Shown here in pieces: positions 17,736-24,971 of a stretch of DNA of 64,000 nt. The translations under genes and the position numbers were made by a program. This stretch comes from Cohnella luojiensis. GTDB lineage: Bacteria > Bacillota > Bacilli > Paenibacillales > Paenibacillaceae. Position 1 is the first letter of the stretch. Every line of letters begins with the position of its first letter. The DNA lies in assembly GCF_004564235.1 (NCBI RefSeq), contig NZ_SOMN01000001.1, positions 310,001 through 374,000 of the forward strand, given 5' to 3'. The notes below the pieces were generated by a model, which saw only the letters and a list, made by a program, of their open reading frames with translations, made no database searches and had not been told where the DNA came from.

Positions 17736-18632
17736 TCATCCTGGGAATGGGACGGTTGGCTGAGCTTCGCCCAATACGGCTTTATAGCCCGCAGGAATGT
17801 AGGTGACGGCCTTCAATTCCGTAACGACCTGCGCGAACATTTTATTCGGGTCCGGCAATACGACTCGATACTGGATGACGGCTTCGCCTTTTGCGAATTG
17901 AATGCCGGTTATCTCGAGACCATAACCCGGATGCGGAGCCATGGCGGAGACGGTAACTTTCGTCACGTCATCGGTTACTTTGTCGGAAGTTACTTTAACG
18001 TCCGTCAGAATCGGATTTTCCGGAACTTCAGGTGCGGGAGTTATAGGTTTCGAATCAGCAATGAATTTTAACGTTCTGTTAATCATGACCGCAGCCGTTG
18101 CTTGAGTCATGCTGCCCTTAGGATAAAATTTCTTCTTGCCGTCCAACGTGGCGATCTTGGCAATCAGCAGCTTTTGGATGCTATCCATGTAACCTTCGGT
18201 CACTTGCTTCTCGTCTGCTACTTGATAATAAATATCTATCCACGCATATTCGCCTTTGTGGCTTAACGCGCCATAGAGCCATTTGGCAAACTGCTCCCGG
18301 GTAACTTTCGCGGTCGGATTAATATCCTTCGGCAGCTCTAATCCATTGAATTGGGCGATGATGAAGTCGCCCGCGTAAGGGGCAGTGTCCTTAACCTTAG
18401 TGTAATAGTCGCTTGCCTTCGGCTCTTTAATGAAACGAATATTATCAATGTTTAGTTTCAATCCCTTTACGATCATGGTTACGGCCGTGGCGACGTCTAT
18501 GCTACCTTTCCAGTGCGAATTGCCTTTGTCGTTATTTTTGTTTTGCGCAAGCGCGGAGCCTCCGATGGCTGTACAGAACATCGCGACGAGCATGAGAATA
18601 AGCAGCGGTTTTTTCATGTGATGGATCATCAT
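17736..18632 (-). CDS. Secreted protein with SLH-like repeats and PrcB-like tail
   Basis: About 298 residues. Signal peptide from MMIHHMKKPLL to SALA-Q. The middle has S-layer-homology-like units (KVTREQFAKWLYGAL; FYPKGSMTQATAAVMINRTL), which usually bind pyruvylated wall polymer. The C-terminus (HPGYGLEITGIQF ... VVLPDPNKMFAQVVTELKAVTYIPAGY) resembles the PrcB family named after a protease-complex subunit. The start at 18632 has GGAGG 5 bases upstream; ATG 18629 is also possible. It runs divergently from the SOS-boxed small gene, whose promoter lies about 100 bases away. Confidence 0.75.
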   Translation of the reverse strand: MMIHHMKKPLLILMLVAMFCTAIGGSALAQNKNNDKGNSHWKGSIDVATAVTMIVKGLKLNIDNIRFIKEPKASDYYTKVKDTAPYAGDFIIAQFNGLELPKDINPTAKVTREQFAKWLYGALSHKGEYAWIDIYYQVADEKQVTEGYMDSIQKLLIAKIATLDGKKKFYPKGSMTQATAAVMINRTLKFIADSKPITPAPEVPENPILTDVKVTSDKVTDDVTKVTVSAMAPHPGYGLEITGIQFAKGEAVIQYRVVLPDPNKMFAQVVTELKAVTYIPAGYKAVLGEAQPTVPFPG

Positions 18633-18722
18633 GTATTCCTCCATTTTGTTTTATGTTTTCCCATTGGGTACCCCTTAGACGTCGAAGGTTTGGAAAATGT
18701 TGCGATTATCCAGTATTTTCTC

Positions 18723-18752
18723 TTGAATAGGAACGAGCGTTCTGGTTATAAT
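18723..18752 (+). promoter_or_regulatory. Sigma-A promoter of the mini-WYL gene
   Basis: TTGAAT at 18723-18728, 18-base spacer, TATAAT at 18747-18752. Confidence 0.75.
18731..18742 (+). promoter_or_regulatory. LexA (SOS) box 1
   Basis: GAACGAGCGTTC fits the Gram-positive LexA box GAAC-RNRY-GTTC exactly. It lies between the -35 and -10 elements. Confidence 0.75.
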
Positions 18753-18756
18753 AAGA

Positions 18757-18768
18757 GAACAAACGTTC
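18757..18768 (+). promoter_or_regulatory. LexA (SOS) box 2
   Basis: GAACAAACGTTC, again an exact GAAC-RNRY-GTTC match, 26 bases after box 1 start to start and directly behind the -10, where it would cover the transcription start. Confidence 0.75.
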
Positions 18769-18787
18769 TTATCCAGGAGGGAAGAAT

Positions 18788-18982
18788 ATGTCCGAAAGGG
18801 AAATCGGTCAAAACATATGTATTATTTATCAGGACGTGAAGGGCACGATTACAAAGAGAACGGTCCGAGTCGTTAAGGTAGGATCCGCCAAATTATATGC
18901 CTACGACTATGGCAAAAGAGCGATGCGTCCTTTCAAGCTTGATCGTATTTTGGCTTATCAACGAGTTGGGAGGACGGCTTAA
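18788..18982 (+). CDS. Mini-WYL-like small protein, probably SOS-induced
   Basis: 64 residues. ICIIYQDVKGTITKRTVRV followed by YAYDYGKRAMRPFKLDRI resembles the core of a WYL domain (I-x-Y-x-D-x-x-G, then R-x-F-x-L-D-R-I), a module that binds nucleotides or nucleic acid ends and is known from DNA-damage and defence regulators. There is no HTH, so it is a lone domain. AGGAGG sits 7 bases before ATG. The promoter carries two LexA boxes, so expression should rise with DNA damage. The family call is by motif and could be wrong. Confidence 0.7.
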   Translation: MSEREIGQNICIIYQDVKGTITKRTVRVVKVGSAKLYAYDYGKRAMRPFKLDRILAYQRVGRTA

Positions 18983-18991
18983 ATCACATAC

Positions 18992-19029
18992 AAATCCCCG
19001 CCAAGCAGGTGCGGGCTTGGCGGGGATTT
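18992..19029. terminator. Hairpin between convergent small genes
   Basis: AAATCCCCGCCAAGC and its complement form a 15-base stem; no clear T run, but it sits between two convergent genes. Confidence 0.55.
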
Positions 19030-19044
19030 AGGAACTGAAGTAAA

Positions 19045-19137
19045 TTAGTATCCTGCTCTTAAGATAATTACGAGCAGGACGAAGAGGACAAGAGCGATTG
19101 CTGCTCCACTACCTCCGTGTGCAACCGGATAACTCAT
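19045..19137 (-). CDS. YjcZ-family sporulation peptide
   Basis: 30 residues beginning MSYPVAHGGSGAAIALVLFV and ending ILRAGY: short polar Gly-rich head, one membrane helix and an Arg-x-Gly-Tyr end. This is the YjcZ/SscA pattern of tiny spore-associated membrane peptides in Bacillales. GGCGGTGAT precedes the ATG. Confidence 0.82.
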   Translation of the reverse strand: MSYPVAHGGSGAAIALVLFVLLVIILRAGY

Positions 19138-19279
19138 ACAATCACCGCCATGAGGTTATTGTGATTGTTCATCACCCATTTAGCTTATGTCAGGATAAAT
19201 AGAGGGACAATACATTCGCACAGATCAGCTTATTTTCCGCAAGCGCACAGTCTGTGTCGTTAGGAACGGCCAGAGCGTA

Positions 19280-19492
19280 TTATTCAAAAAGCTCATTCAT
19301 TAGCCGCTTGACTTCAGTCCTTCGCCTTGCGCTTTGGGAGTTATCGCGACGAACTTCGCCGTTTTCGATAATCACGGAGTCCCCGATTTTGATATCAAGA
19401 GGCAAGGATGCCCTAGGGAAATCCCTGGTCGCTCCTTCGATTTCAATAACTGCCATATCCCCTTCAAACCGATCGACAACGCCGTGCTCCAT
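19280..19492 (-). CDS. DUF3006 family small protein
   Basis: 70 residues. VVDRFEGDMAVIEIEG then LPLDIKIGDSVIIENGEV matches the DUF3006 family, a small beta-barrel-like domain of unknown role. Family members are commonly encoded next to secreted metallo-beta-lactamase-fold proteins, as here: its ATG overlaps the stop of the upstream gene (TAATG). Confidence 0.8.
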   Translation of the reverse strand: MEHGVVDRFEGDMAVIEIEGATRDFPRASLPLDIKIGDSVIIENGEVRRDNSQSARRRTEVKRLMNELFE

Positions 19493-20517
19493 TATTTCAC
19501 CTTCATGAATTGAATTTTTTTACCGTCGCTTATGACTGTGACGGTTCCATTTAGATCTGTTCTAAAAGTCGTGACTTTAGCGGTTTTGAGCCTGTTTATT
19601 ATCGTTGCTGCTGGATGCCCATAGCTATTTTTGCCTACGCTGATGATCGCGTACTTTGGGGAAACGGCTTTAAGGAACGCGGCGCTCGTAGAGGAAACGG
19701 AGCCGTGGTGTCCGATCTTCAGGACATCTGCCTTTAACGCCCGTTTCGATGCGATAATGTCGTCCTCGGATTTTTTCTCGGCATCTCCCGTAAACAGGAA
19801 CCGAGTTGTCCCGTAAGTGAAATGCAGCACGGCGCTCCAATCGTTCAAGTCGTCTCCGTAGGTTTTGACCGGGCCGAGAAATTTGGCGGTCACGCCCTTA
19901 ATCGGTACGGCTAAGCCAGCCTTAGCCTCCTTAATGGTTAGGCCTTCTTTCTTCACGGCCAAAAGGAAGTCCTTAAATGTATCGGTCGTATGCGATACCT
20001 TGGGAGCATAAACGGCTTTGACTTTGAAGCTCCCCAGTACGGTATCGAGACCGCCAATATGGTCAGAATCAGGGTGAGTGGCGATCATGATTTCAATGTC
20101 GTCTACGCCAAGCTGCTTAAGGTAGCTCACGACGATATCGCCTGCCTCGTTCTTGCCGGCATCAATCAGAATATCGTCTCCGCCAGCGGTCTTAATGTAA
20201 GTGGCATCGCCCTGTCCGACGTTCAGGAAGTAGACGGAGAGCTTGCCTTTGGCCGGCGTCTTGATCGCATCGGCTTTAAGCTCGTCGCTTGCTTCGTTGT
20301 TCGATGGAGCAGGGGCAGGGTCTGTCGGAGGTTTCGTGGTGATTGATCCATCGCTATTATGATAGTGGTATTCTCCGTCCTTCAGACCCCACTCCGCGCA
20401 GTTCGTGCGGCAAGTATGACCGCCGTTCGCATCCGTTCGTCCGGGATGGGCCATGGAAACGTTCGTGCTGAGCATAATGATAGAAAGCATAAGAACGGAA
20501 AGTATAATTCTGGGCAT
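19492..20517 (-). CDS. Secreted MBL-fold hydrolase with N-terminal YHYH motif
   Basis: 341 residues. Signal peptide to about residue 23 (SMAHPGR). A YHYH-type segment follows (HPGRTDANGGHTC ... DGEYHYH, about 24-53), with two Cys likely in a disulfide. After a Pro/Ala/Asn linker comes a ComEC/Rec2-type metallo-beta-lactamase fold: GQGDATYIKTAGGDDILIDA, then HPDSDHIGG carrying the metal-binding HxxDH, GDAEKKSEDDII and LKIGHHGSVSST. It lacks ComEC membrane helices, so it is a soluble outside enzyme, perhaps nuclease- or phosphodiesterase-like. Translationally coupled to the DUF3006 gene. Confidence 0.85.
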   Translation of the reverse strand: MPRIILSVLMLSIIMLSTNVSMAHPGRTDANGGHTCRTNCAEWGLKDGEYHYHNSDGSITTKPPTDPAPAPSNNEASDELKADAIKTPAKGKLSVYFLNVGQGDATYIKTAGGDDILIDAGKNEAGDIVVSYLKQLGVDDIEIMIATHPDSDHIGGLDTVLGSFKVKAVYAPKVSHTTDTFKDFLLAVKKEGLTIKEAKAGLAVPIKGVTAKFLGPVKTYGDDLNDWSAVLHFTYGTTRFLFTGDAEKKSEDDIIASKRALKADVLKIGHHGSVSSTSAAFLKAVSPKYAIISVGKNSYGHPAATIINRLKTAKVTTFRTDLNGTVTVISDGKKIQFMKVK

Positions 20518-20590
20518 GGAGTGCTTCTCCTCAAGGATGTCATGAAGTTCATTTTACAAGATTAAGGCGCGAATAAAAAGGAAATCATTC

Positions 20591-20803
20591 TCAGATTTGA
20601 GGGGAGTGGGTGTTGACTAAGGAGAATGTGTCGGAGAAGAAGTCATCGATGTGTTTGATCGCTAAATCTTCAGCCATGCCTACGATGGCCGTAAAGAAGT
20701 AAAGCATATGGTCGTAGATCGAATCGCATTGCTCGATCTCTTCCGGATGCTTGATGGCATACGCCATGTGCTGGCTAACCAGCATATAAGTTAATTGTCT
20801 CAT
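20591..20803 (-). CDS. Hypothetical protein, about 70 residues
   Basis: Soluble, His-rich and acidic (IKHPEEIEQCDSIYDHMLYF). Not recognised. There is no ribosome binding site; a TATAAT box ends 7 bases before the ATG, which would give a leaderless transcript. A second ATG six codons in has no better site. The composition looks coding, but the call is weak. Confidence 0.42.
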   Translation of the reverse strand: MRQLTYMLVSQHMAYAIKHPEEIEQCDSIYDHMLYFFTAIVGMAEDLAIKHIDDFFSDTFSLVNTHSPQI

Positions 20804-20919
20804 GGAGAAGATTATATCCGTATAAACTACCGCAGGATAGGGGGTTTTATTGTCGTTATATCACGAATCGGAGAAATAAAAAAGAAGCTTGTATGTTCCA
20901 AGCCTCTCGGAATTTACAG

Positions 20920-21075
20920 CTATTCTCGATAAATCGACTTGTACCCGTCAGCTAGCTTTTCAACATTTCCAAGCATCTCGGCGTCATTGGTCAGTTCAGT
21001 TTCGACTTCCGGCTCATCACTGCGGTCGTGCGGTTTAATCGGCGGATCAAGAAATTGATTTTCATGTGGTGTCAA
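20920..21075 (-). CDS. Acidic small protein, 51 residues, TTG start
   Basis: Begins MTPHENQFLDPPIKPHDR, then a Glu/Asp-rich region and a Tyr-Lys-Ser-Ile-Tyr-Arg-Glu end. AAGGAG lies 8 bases before the TTG. No known family. Its leader (AAGGAGACTTAC, then T-rich GGTAATAAAATC) closely resembles that of the small gene at 21801-21947, so the two may be co-regulated. Confidence 0.62.
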   Translation of the reverse strand: MTPHENQFLDPPIKPHDRSDEPEVETELTNDAEMLGNVEKLADGYKSIYRE

Positions 21076-21142
21076 ATGTAAGTCTCCTTAGATAGATTTT
21101 ATTACCAAGTAATCATTATCTAAAGGAGCACTTTTTATTCAG

Positions 21143-21616
21143 TTAACGCCAATTGAATCCGGTTTTAAATTCAGCGCCGTGTCCCATGATATTACCTCCG
21201 GCCTGTACGCCGAAGCCTTGACTATCAAGGTGACCACCGGTTTCCAGACCGACACCATAATTCCCGCCGATATGTCCGCCGGCATATGATTCTAATAAAT
21301 GTTCACCGCCGATGTTGGTGCCGGCATGGAATCCAACGCCATTGCTTCCCCCGATGTTAGAACCGGCGTGAATTCCAAGTCCTTGACCGCCTCCTAAGTG
21401 GGAGTGGCCGTGGAGACCCGCGCCATAATTTCCAATATTGCCATACGCATTAAACCCAACGCCGTGAACACCTGGTTGACTCCAATAATGAGCTGGGTAA
21501 TAGTCTGCCGGGTTATAGAGAACTGGACGGTAAGGCATTTGGTATGGTGGTTGATAAACATACGGATCAGGGGATCGGAAATAACCGTACTGATACATGT
21601 GGGGATAGAAATTCAA
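21143..21616 (-). CDS. Glycine-rich repeat protein, coat-like
   Basis: 157 residues. Tyr/Pro-rich head (MNFYPHMYQYGYF ... YQPPYQMPYRP, residues 1-50), then about seven imperfect repeats of 12-18 residues built on G-[VL]-G-[FIL]-x-[AT]-G-x-[NH]-I-G-G, suggesting a beta-solenoid or a sticky coat or matrix layer. No signal peptide, which fits a spore-coat-type protein. The TTG at 21616 is chosen: GGAGG 8 bases upstream falls inside the longer frame that would start at 21631. Confidence 0.7.
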   Translation of the reverse strand: MNFYPHMYQYGYFRSPDPYVYQPPYQMPYRPVLYNPADYYPAHYWSQPGVHGVGFNAYGNIGNYGAGLHGHSHLGGGQGLGIHAGSNIGGSNGVGFHAGTNIGGEHLLESYAGGHIGGNYGVGLETGGHLDSQGFGVQAGGNIMGHGAEFKTGFNWR

Positions 21617-21655
21617 ACTAAAAACCTCCAATTAGATGATGATCTAGCCTATTCA

Positions 21656-21765
21656 GTTTTATCAATCGTGACACTTACCCAAGATTAATTGGGTATTAGC
21701 CCGATCTAGATTGATAAAACTCCTAGGAGAGGAAGGACAGAAGTCCTCTAGATCAAAGGGAGGCA
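21656..21765 (-). repeat. Structured inverted repeats in the leader of the Gly-rich gene
   Basis: AGTTTTATCAATC (21656-21668) and GATTGATAAAACT (21710-21722) pair perfectly over 13 bases. ACCCAA/TTGGGT hairpin lies inside, and AGAGGA/TCCTCT hairpin lies just beyond. GATCTAG or its complement occurs three times. Position is the 5' side of the Gly-rich gene. Confidence 0.55.
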
Positions 21766-21800
21766 GATGACATTATTCTAAGTTTCTGTATTTGGAGGCT

Positions 21801-21947
21801 TCATTCGGGATTTGTCCGGAATTCTTCCTCCATTATCTCTTGAAGATTGTCGGACTGTTCGGGGTCATCGGCCATGTCAGCTGCAAGCTCTGCTACTTGT
21901 TCATCGTATGTGTGATTTTCCAGATCATCGAGATTTCTTTCGGTCAT
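21801..21947 (-). CDS. Acidic small protein, 48 residues
   Basis: Starts MTERNLDDLENHTYDEQV; strongly acidic (MADDPEQ, IMEEEF). ATG is preceded by AAGGAGACATACCA. Not recognised. Shares leader style with the acidic gene at 20920-21075; the pair flanks the Gly-rich gene. Confidence 0.62.
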   Translation of the reverse strand: MTERNLDDLENHTYDEQVAELAADMADDPEQSDNLQEIMEEEFRTNPE

Positions 21948-22044
21948 TGGTATGTCTCCTTTTAATGGATTTCATTACCAATAAATCATTTGCATAAGGA
22001 TTACTTTTTATTCAGGCCAATACACCAAAAGTGTACGATCTCAA

Positions 22045-22071
22045 GGAAAAAGAACGCCCAAGTGAGCGTTC
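22045..22071 (-). terminator. Terminator of the basic micro-ORF
   Basis: On the minus strand GAACGC, 8-base loop, GCGTTC, then TTTTT. Confidence 0.75.
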
Positions 22072-22081
22072 CTTAACTTCT

Positions 22082-22183
22082 TTAACAGAGATGTTTCTTG
22101 CGTTTTCTATGTTTCTTGCAAATTATGAGTGCTATTTGACCGGGTTTTAGCTTAACGACAATAAGCTTTTTCTTCTTCGACAC
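22082..22183 (-). CDS. Very basic 33-residue peptide, GTG start
   Basis: Reads MSKKKKLIVVKLKPGQ ... ending KKHRKRKKHLC: two basic ends around a short hydrophobic stretch with two Cys. AAAGGAGGTG, a near-perfect anti-16S match, lies 6-7 bases before GTG, and an intrinsic terminator follows. Unknown; could be an antimicrobial-like, RNA-binding or spore peptide. Confidence 0.6.
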   Translation of the reverse strand: MSKKKKLIVVKLKPGQIALIICKKHRKRKKHLC

Positions 22184-22351
22184 GAAACGCACCTCCTTTG
22201 TATTTATCCTTCACTCTATGATTCCGAGATCTATTTTGTTTGGACAATCTTACATAAAACCGAAACTTTCCGGAACGGCGGTGGTTGGGAAAAATGAATT
22301 CGTCGTTCATTCTCCTTTAGATGTTCGAAAACGACTCCTTATGTAGAGAAC

Positions 22352-22386
22352 AAAAAGAAAAGAAGCCATACCGAAGTAGGCTTCTC
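22352..22386 (-). terminator. Terminator of tRNA-Val
   Basis: AGAAGCC / GGCTTCT stem then TTTTCTTTTTG on the minus strand, just after the tRNA. Confidence 0.8.
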
Positions 22387-22398
22387 AAAGTTTAAGTA

Positions 22399-22475
22399 TG
22401 GTGATCTGAACAGGGATCGAACCTGTGACCCCCACCCTGTCAAGATGGTGCTCTCCCAGCTGAGCTATCAGATCA
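22399..22475 (-). tRNA. tRNA-Val (GAC)
   Basis: 77 bases with CCA. Acceptor TGATCTG / CAGATCA, anticodon stem CCATC / GGTGG, loop TTGACAG with anticodon GAC. Confidence 0.93.
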
Positions 22476-22657
22476 TATTTTTTAACGGCGACAAGTAACA
22501 TCATACCAACTGACGAATATGAAGTCAACCAAAATAATATAAAAAATTTTATACGATTCACGCCAAGCTTTACTAATACGAAAATCTCATACAATTGGGA
22601 TGAATTACTCATTCCCGACGTACAAATGTAATATACGATCGGCGGGAGGAACGGTCA

Positions 22658-22831
22658 ATGAGAGACGCGGCACTGCTGGTGGTGTGGTTGATCGGGGTAT
22701 TTGGATTAATCGGAGGAGTCATGGCTGCGGTTGCGCGATTCGTGAAGAGGGATTCCACGAAATACGACGAGCAATTCACGTGGAAAACCTATACGGAGAC
22801 GAAACCTGATGCTAAGAATAAGGGAACATAA
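22658..22831 (+). CDS. Small single-helix membrane protein, 57 residues
   Basis: Starts MRDAALLVVWLIGVFGLIGG, one membrane helix (about 5-27), then a basic/polar cytoplasmic tail rich in Lys and Thr. GGGAGGAACGGTCA precedes ATG. Unknown function. A GGGGTGAC...GTCACCCC hairpin follows. Confidence 0.65.
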   Translation: MRDAALLVVWLIGVFGLIGGVMAAVARFVKRDSTKYDEQFTWKTYTETKPDAKNKGT

Positions 22832-22836
22832 TGCAA

Positions 22837-22876
22837 GGGGTGACCTATAGCCGGTTCCGGCTTAAGTCACCCCTTA
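22837..22876. terminator. Hairpin between convergent small genes
   Basis: AAGGGGTGAC pairs with GTCACCCCTT around an inner AGCCGG/CCGGCT stem. There is no T run; it may be bidirectional or only a stabiliser. Confidence 0.5.
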
Positions 22877-22878
22877 AC

Positions 22879-22980
22879 CTATTCATCCCACTTGCGAGAG
22901 TAGGCCTTCTTGGTGGCCCAGAGAACGATCCAGATAAGCAAGGCGGCAATGATACCCCCGATAATGAACGTGGCAACCAA
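22879..22980 (-). CDS. 33-residue membrane peptide, TTG start
   Basis: MVATFIIGGIIAALLIWIVL then KKAYSRKWDE: one helix with Gly-Gly and a basic tail. AAAGGAAG lies 7 bases before TTG. Unknown; it resembles many small sporulation or stress membrane peptides. Confidence 0.55.
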   Translation of the reverse strand: MVATFIIGGIIAALLIWIVLWATKKAYSRKWDE

Positions 22981-23006
22981 CGGATAACTTCCTTTCGTAC
23001 GCGGTA

Positions 23007-23774
23007 TTAATCGATCATACCAAATTGCTCGGCAAATGTTAACCGATCGACCGCATAAATCCGTTGTTGTTCTACGAATCTCATTTTCCCGGTACGCCCT
23101 GCGAACTCTGGCTGGTCATCGCCATAATGCATGAGAAATGTTCGTTCCTGAATGGAATCGGGCAGGGTGAGAAGCTGTGATAAGCATGCATGAACGACGC
23201 CTGGCGGATGCAGTTGGCAGTCGTGGAAGATAATCCGAACTCCCCGCGCGTTTACTAAATCTTTAAGCAAATCCGGATCGAATACCGTGTCCCCGGAATA
23301 GAAGAAGAAGTCATTAAACAGCAAGGAGTAATTGGGTTTGTTCGGAATGTGCTTCGTTCCGATCAATTCCACGTTCAGGCCTGGAAAAATTTCATGGGAC
23401 ACCCCTTCTTTGAGGGGATGGACAACGAAGAAGCTCTCCAACGTCTCGGACGCGTCTTGCTGCAGGCCGCCTTTGAGCGAATGCTCCCATAAAGGTTCAA
23501 CAAGGGTATCGGCTAAATATAGCGTCGGCTTGCGGCCGTATATGAATTTCATTTGAAAAGCAAGCTCTTCCAGTCCGCCCATATGATCGGCATGGATGTG
23601 AGTGATAAGTACTGCATCGAGGTCATTGAAGTTATATCCCAGCTCATGAAGCGCTTTAGGGGCTGTAATCCCGCAATCCACCAATAGGTTGAGGCCGTCG
23701 ACCGTCAGCATAGCGTTATTATTGTTGAACGCTTTCGCGAAGGCGCTGCCCGTACCTAGCATTTGAATTTTCAA
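23007..23774 (-). CDS. Metallo-beta-lactamase-fold hydrolase, RNase Z-like subgroup
   Basis: 255 residues. MLGTGSAFAKAFNNNNA at the N-terminus, THIHADHMGG with the two-metal HxHxDH, IGTKHIPNKPNYS, and FYSGDTVFDPDLL with a metal-bridging Asp. This resembles the ElaC/RNase Z shape but without the exosite arm, so a general phosphodiesterase is more likely. I use TTG at 23774, which follows GGGGGTATCGAA; the open frame extends 99 codons further but with non-coding composition. Confidence 0.85.
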   Translation of the reverse strand: MKIQMLGTGSAFAKAFNNNNAMLTVDGLNLLVDCGITAPKALHELGYNFNDLDAVLITHIHADHMGGLEELAFQMKFIYGRKPTLYLADTLVEPLWEHSLKGGLQQDASETLESFFVVHPLKEGVSHEIFPGLNVELIGTKHIPNKPNYSLLFNDFFFYSGDTVFDPDLLKDLVNARGVRIIFHDCQLHPPGVVHACLSQLLTLPDSIQERTFLMHYGDDQPEFAGRTGKMRFVEQQRIYAVDRLTFAEQFGMID

Positions 23775-23961
23775 TTCGATACCCCCAACACAGGATGCGG
23801 TTTCATTTCGACAATAGCTTTTACCAATGTACCATAATTTACCTCGGCAAGTAAGAAGATGTACGGAAAAACCTATCGGTCTTCTGTGACGAATTGGGCG
23901 CATCTCGCATAGTCTGGTGGGAAGCCGTTTTCCACCCTGATTTCGCGAAAGGAAGATTCCG

Positions 23962-24165
23962 ATGTCGAAGGTGAACAAGAAGAAGAAGTCTGCTGCCGCA
24001 GCGGAGCAAAAAAGGGCACAAATGAAAATCGTGACATCCGATACGTGCGCCGTTTGCAAGACTCCATGCAAGAGAGGCCTGGATTACCTGGATGCCCTAA
24101 GTTCCCCAGGAGCAGTAGGTTACGGCGTTCCATGCGTGTTAACTATACCGGGCCGTAAACCATAA
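23962..24165 (+). CDS. Small Cys-containing protein, 67 residues
   Basis: Lys-rich head (MSKVNKKKKS, AEQKRAQ), then TCAVCKTPCKRG, a CxxCxxxC cluster that may bind zinc, then SSPGAVGYGVPC. AAAGGAAG lies before ATG. Not assigned; similar short proteins occur in Paenibacillus as I recall. Confidence 0.6.
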   Translation: MSKVNKKKKSAAAAEQKRAQMKIVTSDTCAVCKTPCKRGLDYLDALSSPGAVGYGVPCVLTIPGRKP

Positions 24166-24274
24166 ATAGAAGTCTAAGAAAATTTTAAACTTTCATGCGC
24201 AACTTTCCGCTCGGCTGTCGGTATAACCAAATACAGACAAGATTGTGAGTCGGTGAAGACGGAGGATGCTAATC

Positions 24275-24850
24275 ATGAAGGTACGTAAACTTGTGCTTTT
24301 AACCTTAGCTTTTACTTTGATCTGCGGAAGCGCAGCTTATGCGGATACCGTAACCCAGAAGTTTCGGGTTTGGGTTAATAAGAAGGAAGTCGACAGCAGC
24401 ATCGTCGTGGATAATAAGACGTATATCTCATCCAAGATCGTATCCGATAAGCTTCAGGGCATCCTGTTGTGGGATGACGCCGATAAGAAAATTACGATCT
24501 TCAAGCCTAACGTTCATATGTTGACGAGCCGTGACAATACCATATTCGGCAATGTTGACAAGAAGCAGAAGTTCAAGTTCAATACCTTTATTCAAGTGGA
24601 TTCTCTCAAGGTGGACATCAACGCGCTTAAGCTGACGATCGCCGATCCTTATGGAGACGAAACCCTGATTGAATCGCGCAGCTCGGGAGATAGCGACTTT
24701 CCCGATGGTAAGGATAGCTTCTGGATTACAATGAAAGATATCTCCTATAATTTCGATTCCGTTGGCACGTACACGCTGCGCCTGTGGATGAAGCCGGTAG
24801 GGGAAGCCACCTACCAAGTCGTCTCTGAGAAAACAATTGCCTCTAAATAA
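24275..24850 (+). CDS. Secreted copper-amine-oxidase-N-like domain protein
   Basis: 191 residues. Signal peptide MKVRKLVLL...SAAYA-D. FRVWVNKKEVDSSIVVDNKTYISSKIVSDKL ... WDDADKKITI is the stalk-like copper amine oxidase N-terminal domain that is abundant in Paenibacillaceae exoproteins. A C-terminal beta domain (YNFDSVGTYTLRLWM) follows. No enzyme motif. Start chosen after GGAGG; the ATG at 24266 abuts that site. (Motifs abridged.) Terminator follows. Confidence 0.75.
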   Translation: MKVRKLVLLTLAFTLICGSAAYADTVTQKFRVWVNKKEVDSSIVVDNKTYISSKIVSDKLQGILLWDDADKKITIFKPNVHMLTSRDNTIFGNVDKKQKFKFNTFIQVDSLKVDINALKLTIADPYGDETLIESRSSGDSDFPDGKDSFWITMKDISYNFDSVGTYTLRLWMKPVGEATYQVVSEKTIASK

Positions 24851-24863
24851 CGGCAGATAAGCG

Positions 24864-24898
24864 ACGCCCGAACCGGTTTGACGGTTTGGGCGTTTTTC
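24864..24898 (+). terminator. Intrinsic terminator
   Basis: ACGCCCGAACCG / CGGTTTGGGCGT then TTTTTCG. Confidence 0.85.
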
Positions 24899-24971
24899 GT
24901 TTGACCCTCGTTTCCGGAAATGATACGATACGTGGGTAGGTAAAATCAACCGAATTGAACGGAGGTTCGCC

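Noticed and set aside
22385-22612. 75-codon minus-strand frame
   Set aside because: It contains the tRNA-Val gene.
23775-24071. 99-codon N-terminal extension of the MBL protein
   Set aside because: Composition is non-coding, it overlaps the opposite small gene, and a good TTG start lies at 23774.
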